This document shows positions 1-7,288 of a stretch of DNA of 64,000 nt, piece by piece. Every line of letters starts with the position of its first letter. Positions within the stretch are counted from its first letter, which is position 1. The notes below the pieces were generated by a model. That model did not search any database, was not told the DNA's origin, and saw only the letters and a list, made by a program, of their open reading frames with translations. Origin of the DNA: Candidatus Planktophila sp. (GTDB lineage: Bacteria; Actinomycetota; Actinomycetes; Nanopelagicales; Nanopelagicaceae); the NCBI GenBank assembly GCA_030681675.1, contig JAUXRP010000040.1, positions 1-64,000 of the forward strand. Direction: 5' to 3'. The translations under genes were made by a program, and so were the position numbers.

Positions 1-65
1 CCCAAGGAGCGCGAATTGGCCGGCGCTAAAACTCATGGAGCGAGTATAGGTATCACTCAGGGGAT

Positions 66-99
66 TAATTTGTACAAATTATTCAGTATTTGGTACGAT
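66..99 (+). promoter_or_regulatory. Promoter and operator of the Phd-RelE module
   Basis: A -35 TTGTAC (70-75) and a -10 TACGAT (94-99) are 18 bp apart. The -10 ends six bases before the ATG at 106, so transcription probably starts at or next to the start codon (leaderless). A perfect 16-bp palindrome, TAATTTGTACAAATTA (66-81), covers the -35. It is the natural candidate for the autorepression operator bound by the Phd-type antitoxin or the toxin-antitoxin complex. The assignment of function is inference. Confidence 0.6.
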
Positions 100-105
100 A
101 TTTGC

Positions 106-354
106 ATGACCGATTTATCTATATCTGAAGCCCGAGCCGAACTATCTGGTGCCATTGCCTTGGCTGAAAAGCGGCCCGTTACTATCTCTAGACACGGCAA
201 GCCAATCGCAGTCCTTATTACTCCCTCACTCTATGAAAAATTTGTTGAATCAATGGAAGAGCTTGAAGACATAGTGGATTTTGATAAGGCCTCAACTGAA
301 AACGATCCATCGATTCCATGGGAGCAGGTTAAAAAGGACCTTGGATTGTTTTGA
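106..354 (+). CDS. Phd/YefM-family antitoxin
   Basis: An 82-residue antitoxin. The N-terminal half reads as a Phd/YefM DNA-binding fold: the ISEARAELSGAIALAEK segment followed by VTISRHGKPIAVLI, the strand-turn-strand typical of this family. The acidic C-terminal part should wrap the toxin. An upstream in-frame start at 16 exists, but the ATG at 106 is preferred because the family's conserved start (MTDLSISEAR-type) begins there and a promoter -10 lies just upstream. The stop TGA overlaps the TTG start of the RelE-like toxin by four bases, so the two are translationally coupled. It likely represses its own promoter via the 66-81 palindrome and neutralises the toxin. Confidence 0.85.
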   Translation: MTDLSISEARAELSGAIALAEKRPVTISRHGKPIAVLITPSLYEKFVESMEELEDIVDFDKASTENDPSIPWEQVKKDLGLF

Positions 355-602
355 GTAGATACACAATTACAGTAAAAAAACAGGCCGAGAAATATCTCCA
401 CACGCTTCCAAAGAGAGATCGATTGAGGATAATCGGAGTGATTGAACTGCTCGGCGATAACCCACTACCGCCTAAAGCTTTGAAACTCACGGGCCGAGAG
501 GGCTATCGCATCCGAGTTGGTGATTACCGGATTATCTACTCATTTAGCAGCAAGCAGTTAAGTATCCTCATCATCAAGATTGGTAATCGCAAAGCGATTT
601 AG
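351..602 (+). CDS. RelE/ParE-superfamily toxin
   Basis: An 83-residue RelE-fold toxin, predicted to cleave mRNA on the ribosome or otherwise block translation. The N-terminal helical pair (KQAEKYLHTLPKRDRLRI), the LTGREGYRIRVGDYRIIY core and the final strand LSILIIKIGNR match the family. It starts with TTG inside the antitoxin stop (TTGA overlap), a weak start that should keep toxin below antitoxin. The protein ends at IGNRKAI. Many relatives carry a His in IGHR and continue into a VYR-type C-terminus that includes a catalytic Tyr. Both are absent here, so activity may be reduced or use other residues. Family assignment is firm; activity is not shown. Confidence 0.8.
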   Translation: MSRYTITVKKQAEKYLHTLPKRDRLRIIGVIELLGDNPLPPKALKLTGREGYRIRVGDYRIIYSFSSKQLSILIIKIGNRKAI

Positions 603-645
603 GGAGTCGGTGAGTGCGTGTTTAGGGTTCGCATTTTGAGCAAAT

Positions 646-1422
646 TTATAGAACTAATTTGCAGTGGTTGAAAGAAAAAGGGCAATCATTGGGTTCATAA
701 ACTTTGTCATTGATTGCTCCCGCAACAAACCTACTCGTTGCAGGCCAATCAGTTCGAAGCCATCGTGCTACAACTAGAACACTAACCTCATTTGCTCCTA
801 AACTTCTGAGTTTGGCTGCCAATGACTGTGCGTGCGCGCCAGTAGTCCACGTATCTTCAAGAATTAGAGTATGGCCGAGAGCCCTAGAAATTGAATGCAA
901 CTCGTACTGATCTGGATTTAACTCTCTGCTTTCAGATTCTGTCGGAAGAACATATTTTGCTTCTACAAACTCTAAGTTAAACTCTTGACTAAGATATTCA
1001 GTAACTCTTCGTAGAGGGTGTGATACCCGTCCTTTAGACGAAGGTACATAGGTAATTGATTGAATTGGATTCTGAATACAATTAATGTGAAGCCCAATGG
1101 CAGTTATAATTAATAGAATGATATTCAAATAGAGTTCGCTGGGTTCTAACTCAGGATCAAAATTCTCTTTGTAGCCATGCATCAAGAGCATCGATTGAGA
1201 ATTATTATTAGCATACGCAATTGGGTAAACATGGTCTGCTAATTGGAGTCCTTGTGCGATTGACGCAACTCGAGCACTGTTACAAGCTTTACACACACTG
1301 TACCCATTCACTGGAGTTCTACACACTTCGCAAAAATCACTGCCTTGTTGAGTACCGTAGAGGTAACCACCCACAACTCTTCTCAAATAATCTGCATACG
1401 CGCTAAGCGCTTCCTTATCCAT
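646..1422 (-). CDS. ComF-like phosphoribosyltransferase, candidate ShosT-type toxin
   Basis: A 258-residue protein with two Cys pairs near the N-terminus (CEVC at about 31-34, CKAC at about 44-47, a small zinc ribbon) and a type I phosphoribosyltransferase fold. The PRPP-binding loop is LILEDTWTTGAHAQ at about 190. Cytosolic ComF proteins look similar. However, this gene starts four bases after the stop of a DprA-like gene, with no competence genes in view. PRTase + DprA-like pairs are the composition of ShosTA antiphage toxin-antitoxin systems, where the PRTase is the toxin. That role is inferred from gene pairing and the company of other toxin-antitoxin modules. A plain ComF homologue is the main alternative. 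Confidence 0.7.
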   Translation of the reverse strand: MDKEALSAYADYLRRVVGGYLYGTQQGSDFCEVCRTPVNGYSVCKACNSARVASIAQGLQLADHVYPIAYANNNSQSMLLMHGYKENFDPELEPSELYLNIILLIITAIGLHINCIQNPIQSITYVPSSKGRVSHPLRRVTEYLSQEFNLEFVEAKYVLPTESESRELNPDQYELHSISRALGHTLILEDTWTTGAHAQSLAAKLRSLGANEVSVLVVARWLRTDWPATSRFVAGAINDKVYEPNDCPFSFNHCKLVL

Positions 1423-1426
1423 GGAA

Positions 1427-2335
1427 CTAAACTATTTGAGATATTAGTTCACGAACCACTTGAGGAATAGGTTGTGAATATTCAAGAGCAAGATCAATGG
1501 CTTCAGAGACATTTTGTGCCACAAATACGCCTGGGTGCTTACTTAACTCCTTTGCCCAAAGAGTCTGGTCTACAACTCGTTGGGTTAGAATTACTGAACG
1601 ACCATGAGCAATAGCTACTCGACCTTGAATTCGAGTTCCACTATTTTCACCAGCCTCAACAATTAGACTGGCTCGACTGTAACCAGACATAACGGCATTT
1701 CTCATCGGAAATGAGTATTTAGTGGGCGAAAACCCTGGTTGGAATTGAGAAAGAACCAATCCCTCGCTAGCAATCCTGTTTTGTAAACTCATATTTGTTG
1801 GTGGATAAGAAATATCAAGACCGTTTCCGAGTATGGCAACTGTTCTCATACCATGCTTCAGCGCCTCTGTGTGCGCGCAAGTATCCACACCTAAAGCTAA
1901 TCCAGAAACTATTGTAACATCCGAATTTCTTAAACCCTTAATCAAATCTGCCACATAACTCAGTGCCCATTCCGATGGTGTTCTTGTTCCCACCACGCTC
2001 AAAGCTTGAGTCTCTACTTTCAAGATACCTTTGATCCAAATAACCGCCGGCATTTCATGAATTGTCGCTAACTGCTCTGGATAATCTGAGTCGAAACAAG
2101 AAAGCATTCTTAAGCCTGCGGTTTTTGATCTAGCAATAACATCGCTTGCATCTTCGAGCAATTTCCGGCCAATTTCATCTTCAAACAACGTGGTTGAAAA
2201 CTTCTGATCCCATACGGCGCTAATTCCTCCGGAGAGACGAATATCGTCAATTAGTTTGAACGTAGAAGTCTTCTTATCTGGTGCAATGGACATGGCCAGA
2301 AGTTGTAAGAGTTCATTTTGCGGAATCGAGCTCAT
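1427..2335 (-). CDS. DprA-like SLOG/Rossmann protein, candidate ShosA-type partner
   Basis: A 302-residue DprA/Smf relative. A helical N-terminal region (1-70) precedes the Rossmann core: VSGLALGVDTCAHTEAL, ILGNGLDISYPP, and an FPMRNAVMSG stretch equivalent to the FPxRNRiIag motif of DprA. The SGTRIQGRVAIAHGR segment with a following WAKEL/HPGVFVA region differs from the SG-TA-A...PG ending of transformation DprA. The C-terminal winged helix of long DprA proteins is absent. ATG at 2335 has a possible -10 (TATTGT on the minus strand, 2342-2347) six bases upstream. It is cotranscribed with the PRTase gene. I read it as the antitoxin/sensor of a ShosTA-type pair; a bona fide DprA is less likely. 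Confidence 0.75.
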   Translation of the reverse strand: MSSIPQNELLQLLAMSIAPDKKTSTFKLIDDIRLSGGISAVWDQKFSTTLFEDEIGRKLLEDASDVIARSKTAGLRMLSCFDSDYPEQLATIHEMPAVIWIKGILKVETQALSVVGTRTPSEWALSYVADLIKGLRNSDVTIVSGLALGVDTCAHTEALKHGMRTVAILGNGLDISYPPTNMSLQNRIASEGLVLSQFQPGFSPTKYSFPMRNAVMSGYSRASLIVEAGENSGTRIQGRVAIAHGRSVILTQRVVDQTLWAKELSKHPGVFVAQNVSEAIDLALEYSQPIPQVVRELISQIV

Positions 2336-2392
2336 GTATTAACAATATCTTCCTACACTGACTAAAGCGTTAATTGCCTGAATATTGTCCCT

Positions 2393-2482
2393 CTACCAAT
2401 AATCTCTGAGAGCGAATCGCTGACTTTGGATGTAGCCTTCAGGATCAACCTTCAAGAATCGAACTAAACAAGGCGTGCTCAA
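2393..2482 (-). other. Short ORF after the RelB antitoxin, possible toxin remnant
   Basis: A TTG codon overlaps the antitoxin's TGA stop (TTGA), the same arrangement as in the two intact modules at 351 and 12648. It opens only 29 codons before a TAG at 2393-2395. The encoded peptide is not recognisable. It may be the eroded start of the missing toxin or chance. The rest of the gap (2336-2392) holds only the presumed promoter of the DprA-like gene. Confidence 0.2.
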
Positions 2483-2742
2483 GTGTTCGCATTCAGTTCG
2501 CCAAATAGATCATTAAGGTTTTTAGATTTTTTCACCCTCCCAGCTCGTGCGGCCTTCATAGCGGCGATGGTTTTTTTGTTTGGAATAAGTGGGTCAAATG
2601 GCAGAGCTTTGTCCTGCACAACACGGATAAGCATCATTCGATAGGCATCAGAAAGGGTGAGGCCGGCGGCGGCCAAAATGTCGGCGGCTTCTTCTTTGAG
2701 TTTGCCGTTTACGCGGGCTCGAACTACTGAATCTGCAAGCAT
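2479..2742 (-). CDS. RelB/DinJ-family antitoxin without recognisable toxin
   Basis: An 87-residue protein. The N-terminus (MLADSVVRARVNGKLKEEAADILAAAGL split as strand + helix) is a ribbon-helix-helix of the RelB/DinJ type, followed by LTLSDAYRMMLIRVV and the LPFDP motif typical of DinJ. An ORF extends 20 codons upstream, but the ATG at 2742 has a GGAG about 8 bases before it and matches the family start. A perfect palindrome lies just upstream. Where the toxin should follow there are only 143 bases before the DprA-like gene, so this antitoxin is either orphaned or acts on another toxin. Confidence 0.8.
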   Translation of the reverse strand: MLADSVVRARVNGKLKEEAADILAAAGLTLSDAYRMMLIRVVQDKALPFDPLIPNKKTIAAMKAARAGRVKKSKNLNDLFGELNANT

Positions 2743-2763
2743 TATTGAGGCTCCATTTCTTGA

Positions 2764-2784
2764 TGTGGCTACATTGTAGCCACA
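2764..2784. promoter_or_regulatory. Palindromic operator upstream of the RelB/DinJ gene
   Basis: Perfect 10-bp arms, TGTGGCTACA and TGTAGCCACA, around a single T. It lies 22 bases upstream of the antitoxin ATG, where autoregulation by a ribbon-helix-helix antitoxin would occur. Binding is inferred. Confidence 0.6.
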
Positions 2785-2861
2785 ATTTGAATCTCGTGCC
2801 AAGCCGTTGGAATTGAAGATTCCAGAAGTTTCTTGACCTCGAACTGCCGAAAATAAACGAT

Positions 2862-2963
2862 AAACCTCACACGCTGACTGTTAGGTTTTATGGAAATTGA
2901 AACTCGGTTTACGCTCAATCCGCTTAAAGAGAAATGTTAAACCTAACACCCTGACTGTTAGGT
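2862..2963. repeat. Two copies of a 25-27 bp hairpin repeat
   Basis: Copy 2 (2939-2963) has perfect 9-bp arms AACCTAACA / TGTTAGGTT around CCCTGAC. Copy 1 (2862-2888) has AAACCTCACA / TGTTAGGTTT around CGCTGAC with one mismatched pair. The shared string CTGACTGTTAGGTTTTA occurs twice about 76 bp apart. They sit in the divergent gap between the antitoxin (minus) and the pullulanase (plus), so paired operator sites are more likely than terminators. The gap 2743-3071 otherwise holds the antitoxin operator and the pullulanase promoter region. Confidence 0.6.
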
Positions 2964-3031
2964 TTTAAAAGATGAAACAAATTGATTACAAGAATTGAGT
3001 AAGGGTAAAAGGATTCCCGCGCCAACAGGGC

Positions 3032-3065
3032 ACTCAGGTGAAGGGACCTGAGTACTGGTTAGATT
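3032..3065 (+). promoter_or_regulatory. Hairpin and -10 element of the pullulanase gene
   Basis: Perfect 8-bp arms ACTCAGGT (3032-3039) and ACCTGAGT (3046-3053) around GAAGGG are followed by a -10-like TAGATT (3060-3065), which ends six bases before ATG 3072. With the -10 there, the inverted repeat would occupy the -35 region and serve as an operator rather than an RNA structure. If transcription starts further upstream, it would instead be a leader hairpin. Confidence 0.4.
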
Positions 3066-3071
3066 GTGTCT

Positions 3072-5456
3072 ATGAGAATTCAACCTGGCTTTAGAACTCC
3101 CCGTACCACCTTAGTAGGGCTACTAATCACGGTCCTGGCGGGCATCGTGATGCCGGCCATTAGTTCAGCGGCAGCGCCTGATGTCGTAAAGCTAGTTGTG
3201 CACTACCAGCGCCCAGCCGGTGATTATGCAGGCTGGAACTTGTGGCTCTGGAAGAACTCATCTAATAACGCCTTAGACAAATCCATTGATCCAAAAGGAG
3301 TCCAGTTCAATGGCGATGACAGTTTTGGCAAAGTTTTAACTTTAGAGATTCCCGACATGAAGGGTTTTGACGATATTGGCATCATCGTTCGCTTGAATGA
3401 TTGGGCACAAAAAGATGTCGACGCCGATCGTTTTATCAGCGTTTTTGATGCAAATGGAAAGGCAGAAGTCTGGCTGCGCAAAGGTGATACACAGATTCAC
3501 TACTCGCTGCCAACTGAGGCGGTTAAGGAAAATCCTGCTATTGCGCAGGCAAAGATTTACGACTCGTTAGAGTTTTCAAAGAAGTACACCTATAAAGGTG
3601 ATGATTTAGGAAATACATATAGCAAAAGTAAAACTGCATTTCGCGTATGGGCACCGACAGCAACCGAGGTTTCAATGGTTACATATGCTTCGGCCGAAAG
3701 TAATGCATCAACTGGAGTTGTTGTTGCGATGAAAAGTGATGTAAATGGAACGTGGACGACATCACTAAGCGGTGATAAGAATGGTTTGATTTATAACTAC
3801 CGTGTTACAGTCGATGGGGTTATGCGCGAAGCGGTTGACCCCTATGTTCGTGCAACGACCGTTAATGGTTTACGGGGCGTCGTCGTTGATCTCTCAAAGA
3901 CAGATCCAAAAGGGTGGTCAACTAAGAAGCCAAAATTTAGCGGCAGGCCATCGGATGCCGTCGTTTACGAACTTCATGTTCGCGATCTTTCAATCGATTC
4001 ATCTAGTGGAGTTAAAGCCGTAAATGCCGGAAAGTATTTAGCCTTCACTGAGACAAAAACTAGCAAATCTGGAACTTCGACTGCAGTTGCATCGATTAAA
4101 GAGCTTGGTGTGACCCATGTTGAACTGTTGCCCGTCTTTGACTTTGCTTCGGTCGATGAAAAGAACCCTACCTTTAACTGGGGATATGACCCTCAGAATT
4201 ACAACGTCCCTGAAGGCTCTTATAGCTCAGATCCAACTAAACCGACGGTGCGTATTACTGAATTGAAATCAGCTATCCAGGCGCTTCACAATCAAGGTCT
4301 GCGCGTGAATATGGACGTTGTCTATAACCACGTCTTTGACGTTAATAGCTTTAGTCAAAACCAGATTGTTCCGGGCTACTTCTTTAGAACCGATAGCAAC
4401 GGCGCTCTGACTAATGGAAGTGGCATAGGCAACGATGTAGCGTCAGAGCGGTCGATGGTCAGTAAATTTATCGTGGATTCAGTTAAATACTGGGCAAGTG
4501 AGTACAACCTTGATGGCTTCCGCTTTGACCTAATGGGTTTAATGGATATCGATACTGTCACTGCAATTACTGCGGCTCTGAAAAAGATTGACAAGAGCAT
4601 CATCATTATCGCCGAAGGGTGGAACATGGGAACCCTGCCCGAAAAAGATCGGGCGGGGCAGATGAATATTGATCTCTTACCTGGGGTTTCGATGTTTAAT
4701 GATCAATTACGCGATGGGATTAAAGGTTCAGTCTTTGATCGTTTAGATCGAGGTTTTGCAACAGGTATCCCTGTATCGATAAACAGTGTCATGGCAGGTA
4801 TTACTGGAAACACTGCATATTCAAATGTAATCACTACTAAGTGGACAACTATTGCACCGGGACAATCTGTTAACTATGTCGAATCCCATGACAACTTAAC
4901 GTTAGCCGACAAGATTTCAGGAAGTGTTCCAAACTCAACGCCTGCACAAGTAGCGCAGATGTCACGTTTTGCATCCTCGATAGCCTTATTGGCGCAAGGG
5001 CTGCCATTTATTCAAGCTGGGCAAGAGTTTTTGCGTAGTAAAAACGGTGATGAGAATAGTTATAAATCATCTGATGCCGTGAACTCACTTAAGTGGAGCA
5101 CCAAGGCGTCGAACATAACAACATACAAGTATTTCAAGGGTTTAATCGCACTTCGCAAAGCCCACCCGGCCTTTAGAATGAAAACGGAGGCGCAGGTTAT
5201 TAAGAATCTGAAGTTCTACGCCCTTCCTAATAGTGTGATTATGTACTCGCTTACCGGTAAAGCTGTAAGGGATAGATCCGCAAGTATTGTTGTAATTCAT
5301 AATCCAAATGCAACTGCGCAAAACATCAAGCTTCCGAAAGTTGGCAAATGGTCAGTTGTTGTTGCCGGTGACAAGGCTGGAACTAAAGTAATTAGTTCAG
5401 GCACGATGGCTAGTATTAACGTTGCTGGGCAAAGCACAACTGTGCTTCAGCAATAA
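3072..5456 (+). CDS. pulA: Secreted type I pullulanase (GH13 subfamily 14)
   Basis: About 794 residues. It debranches alpha-1,6 links in pullulan, starch or glycogen outside the cell. A signal peptide (hydrophobic LVGLLITVLAGIVMPAI, cleavage after SSAAA) leads into a CBM41-like domain (VVHYQRPAGDYAGWNLWLW). Next come a CBM48-like module (TAFRVWAPTA) and the catalytic barrel with VVYELHVRDLS and the subfamily signature NWGYDPQNYNVPEGSY. Numbered from ATG 3072, the nucleophile is Asp486 (DGFRFDLMG), the acid/base Glu515 (IAEGWN) and the third Asp607 (SHDN). A GTG at 3066 in frame is an alternative start; ATG is favoured by the -10 at 3060-3065. No cell-wall anchor was seen. Confidence 0.93.
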   Translation: MRIQPGFRTPRTTLVGLLITVLAGIVMPAISSAAAPDVVKLVVHYQRPAGDYAGWNLWLWKNSSNNALDKSIDPKGVQFNGDDSFGKVLTLEIPDMKGFDDIGIIVRLNDWAQKDVDADRFISVFDANGKAEVWLRKGDTQIHYSLPTEAVKENPAIAQAKIYDSLEFSKKYTYKGDDLGNTYSKSKTAFRVWAPTATEVSMVTYASAESNASTGVVVAMKSDVNGTWTTSLSGDKNGLIYNYRVTVDGVMREAVDPYVRATTVNGLRGVVVDLSKTDPKGWSTKKPKFSGRPSDAVVYELHVRDLSIDSSSGVKAVNAGKYLAFTETKTSKSGTSTAVASIKELGVTHVELLPVFDFASVDEKNPTFNWGYDPQNYNVPEGSYSSDPTKPTVRITELKSAIQALHNQGLRVNMDVVYNHVFDVNSFSQNQIVPGYFFRTDSNGALTNGSGIGNDVASERSMVSKFIVDSVKYWASEYNLDGFRFDLMGLMDIDTVTAITAALKKIDKSIIIIAEGWNMGTLPEKDRAGQMNIDLLPGVSMFNDQLRDGIKGSVFDRLDRGFATGIPVSINSVMAGITGNTAYSNVITTKWTTIAPGQSVNYVESHDNLTLADKISGSVPNSTPAQVAQMSRFASSIALLAQGLPFIQAGQEFLRSKNGDENSYKSSDAVNSLKWSTKASNITTYKYFKGLIALRKAHPAFRMKTEAQVIKNLKFYALPNSVIMYSLTGKAVRDRSASIVVIHNPNATAQNIKLPKVGKWSVVVAGDKAGTKVISSGTMASINVAGQSTTVLQQ

Positions 5457-5468
5457 GTTGTTTGTGAA

Positions 5469-6116
5469 TTAGTCGAGGCGAACAATGCCGGTAGGCGTAC
5501 TCAGATGCACAGCAACGATTCCATTTTCACCTTCATTTTCAGCAGGTGATAGCCAAACAACTTCTACGTTACTGCCAAGTGCTGCGGCGGCATCAGAGCC
5601 CAGCCAATCAGTAATAGTCTTTTCATCTCCAGCGATTTCAACTTTTAATATCTTTGCAACGGCTTTTCCATCTGTTGATGGGTGGTGGTTTTCAGTCCAC
5701 TCAATAAAATATGGAAGTTGACGGTCCTCTAAAGTTCCAAGAACGCCAATCTGCCTCCAACGAATATCAGTTCCATCTGGTTTTGTGCGGTGACCTTCAA
5801 CTGCCGAGCGACCTAAACGAGTTTCAATTGCGGCAACATCATCGACAGCAACTACCCATGTAAGCCAACCGCCGCCTTCTGCAGCCCTTCGTGAGACGGC
5901 CATTCCAAATGGTGATGAATCTGATGCTGGGTGATCGAGTGGACATACAACTTCTATGTAGTGGCCATTTTGAAGCGGCAGTGTGAAGTTGCGAGTACCA
6001 AATCTTGGGTGGACTCCGCCATCGACGAAAGTACTGCCAAGACGCGAACCTAAGCGCTGAACAGTGTCGGCCAATTGATCATGGGAGGTTACGTATGAAA
6101 CATGGTCTAAGCGCAT
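5469..6116 (-). CDS. VOC-family glyoxalase-like protein
   Basis: A 215-residue cytosolic protein. It starts MRLDHVSYVT, the first strand of a vicinal oxygen chelate fold, and continues with GVHPRFGTRNFTLPL and an HYIEVV strand, as in the glyoxalase-like group (Pfam Glyoxalase_3). A second, more diverged half follows (LKVEIAG onward). The His in LDH, the Glu in YIEV and YFIEW are candidate metal or substrate ligands. The substrate is not known. It converges with the pullulanase gene (12 bases between stops) with no visible terminator. Family is confident; reaction is unassigned. Confidence 0.75.
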   Translation of the reverse strand: MRLDHVSYVTSHDQLADTVQRLGSRLGSTFVDGGVHPRFGTRNFTLPLQNGHYIEVVCPLDHPASDSSPFGMAVSRRAAEGGGWLTWVVAVDDVAAIETRLGRSAVEGHRTKPDGTDIRWRQIGVLGTLEDRQLPYFIEWTENHHPSTDGKAVAKILKVEIAGDEKTITDWLGSDAAAALGSNVEVVWLSPAENEGENGIVAVHLSTPTGIVRLD

Positions 6117-6286
6117 AGGTAATATCTTGCCCTATGAAATGGGGTGCTCTTTACCATAAATAGGGCGATTAGCAATGGGTTGGGCGGTGGATTTCGAGCT
6201 AACTTTTTCTGTGGTTTCACGGATGCTTTCGGTTATACGCTGAAAGGGGCGAAAATGGCTGTTTTACATACAGGTATTCAAAGAGT

Positions 6287-6309
6287 TACCCAACGATTAT
6301 CATTGGGTA
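6287..6309. promoter_or_regulatory. Operator palindrome of the Xre-RES module
   Basis: An imperfect 23-bp palindrome: arms TACCCAACGAT and ATCATTGGGTA around a central T, with one mismatched pair. It ends ten bases before the antitoxin ATG. It is the probable binding site for the Xre-type antitoxin. The preceding gap (6117-6286) shows no other feature I can support. Confidence 0.6.
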
Positions 6310-6319
6310 GGGGGTTTCT

Positions 6320-6730
6320 ATGGCCGGAGTTAAAAAAGAGAAACAAGCAGTGTCTGGAAAGCGGTCAATAAAGATTAAGGCAGATGCCGATGGCATTTAT
6401 CTGGTTAATGCCCAAATGCGCACGAAAAAATTAGCCGCAATTTTTGGTAATAACTCTCTTGCCCGAATAATTCAGGTCAACCAAAGTCAAACGTCTCGTT
6501 GGAGTGAAGGTGATGAACAAGCATCGCTTATCAATCAACAAAAACTCATCGACCTTGATTACATTATCGATCAATTATCCTTAACTTTATATCCTGATCA
6601 AATAGAACAATGGTTGCAAAATCCGAACGCACATTTAGGCGGAGCATCCCCTATCAATGTATTTCAAGTTAATGGTCTTGCCTCTGTGATTCCCGCAATA
6701 AGTGCATTGTCAACTGGGGCATTTGCATAA
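6320..6730 (+). CDS. Xre/MbcA/ParS-type antitoxin
   Basis: A 136-residue protein. A Lys-rich start is followed by a helix-turn-helix segment (KKLAAIFGNNSLARIIQVNQSQTSRW). The C-terminal domain has the WLQNPNAHLGGASPINVF pattern of the antitoxin/toxin-binding Xre C-terminal (DUF2384-type) domain that partners RES toxins. A G-rich stretch precedes ATG 6320 and the operator palindrome sits just upstream. The toxin ATG follows the TAA with no gap. Expected roles are blocking the RES active site and repressing the operon. Confidence 0.85.
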   Translation: MAGVKKEKQAVSGKRSIKIKADADGIYLVNAQMRTKKLAAIFGNNSLARIIQVNQSQTSRWSEGDEQASLINQQKLIDLDYIIDQLSLTLYPDQIEQWLQNPNAHLGGASPINVFQVNGLASVIPAISALSTGAFA

Positions 6731-7285
6731 ATGCTCGATTTATTTCGTGTCATTCCATTTGTACCAGATGCAAGGAAAGGTGAACCTGGGCATCCTCTTT
6801 ACTTTCCACCAAATCAAGGTATGGCGCGCGTTGATAACTTGAACCACTACGCCGTTGGCTATTTAGCCACAAGTGGGAGTTGTGCAGTTTCAGAGAGTTT
6901 TGGTTTTCTATCTGTATGGGATTCAATGATGCTTCGCCCAATAAAAACTCTTCCTGAAAGCCGTTGGGTGATTGCGACCTACACTCTCAAACCAGAGAGC
7001 GTTATTTTTGATATGGATGATGCAGCTAATTTGCTGAAACTGAAAATTCGACCATCTCGGGTGGTATCGCGTGATCGAGGAGTTACACAATCGTGGGCGC
7101 TGAAGGTTTATACAAATAATGGAAGTTCAGGTGTCTCGTGGTGGAGTTTTTACAATCCAGATTGGTCATGTGTTGGATTATGGGATTTATCGAAATTAAA
7201 GGTTAAAGAGATTGAAGAACTCACTTTAGAAAATCTTTGTGTGGAAGAGGCTTCGCGCGAAACGAATACCCCAATCTTTAGATAG
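6731..7285 (+). CDS. RES-domain toxin
   Basis: A 184-residue RES-family protein, predicted to degrade NAD+ as MbcT-type toxins do. Seen features are an Arg in ARVDN, the GYLATSGSCAVSESFG segment carrying the conserved Glu, and a Ser-containing SGVSWWSFYNPDW loop at the expected place. It begins directly after the antitoxin stop (TAA|ATG), with its RBS inside the antitoxin end. The length fits the family. The stop is only a few bases from the convergent hydrolase stop at 7289. Assignment rests on the fold pattern plus the Xre partner. Confidence 0.83.
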   Translation: MLDLFRVIPFVPDARKGEPGHPLYFPPNQGMARVDNLNHYAVGYLATSGSCAVSESFGFLSVWDSMMLRPIKTLPESRWVIATYTLKPESVIFDMDDAANLLKLKIRPSRVVSRDRGVTQSWALKVYTNNGSSGVSWWSFYNPDWSCVGLWDLSKLKVKEIEELTLENLCVEEASRETNTPIFR

Positions 7286-7288
7286 AAG

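Noticed and set aside
646-2335. Natural-competence genes comF and dprA
   Set aside because: The tight pairing, the non-standard DprA ending, the toxin-antitoxin neighbours and absence of other competence genes in the window argue against it. Not fully excluded.
2393-2478. tRNA fragment as attachment site
   Set aside because: A GTTCGATTC string resembles a T-arm on the minus strand, but no acceptor or anticodon stems can be built around it.
2981-3060. Glycine-type riboswitch before the pullulanase gene
   Set aside because: The CTCAGGT...GGAC..GAG string recalls part of a glycine aptamer, but the partner motifs are missing, the arms are perfectly complementary, and a -10 lies directly after.
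6144-6371. 75-codon plus-strand ORF before the Xre gene
   Set aside because: It runs through the operator and into the antitoxin in another frame and encodes nothing recognisable.
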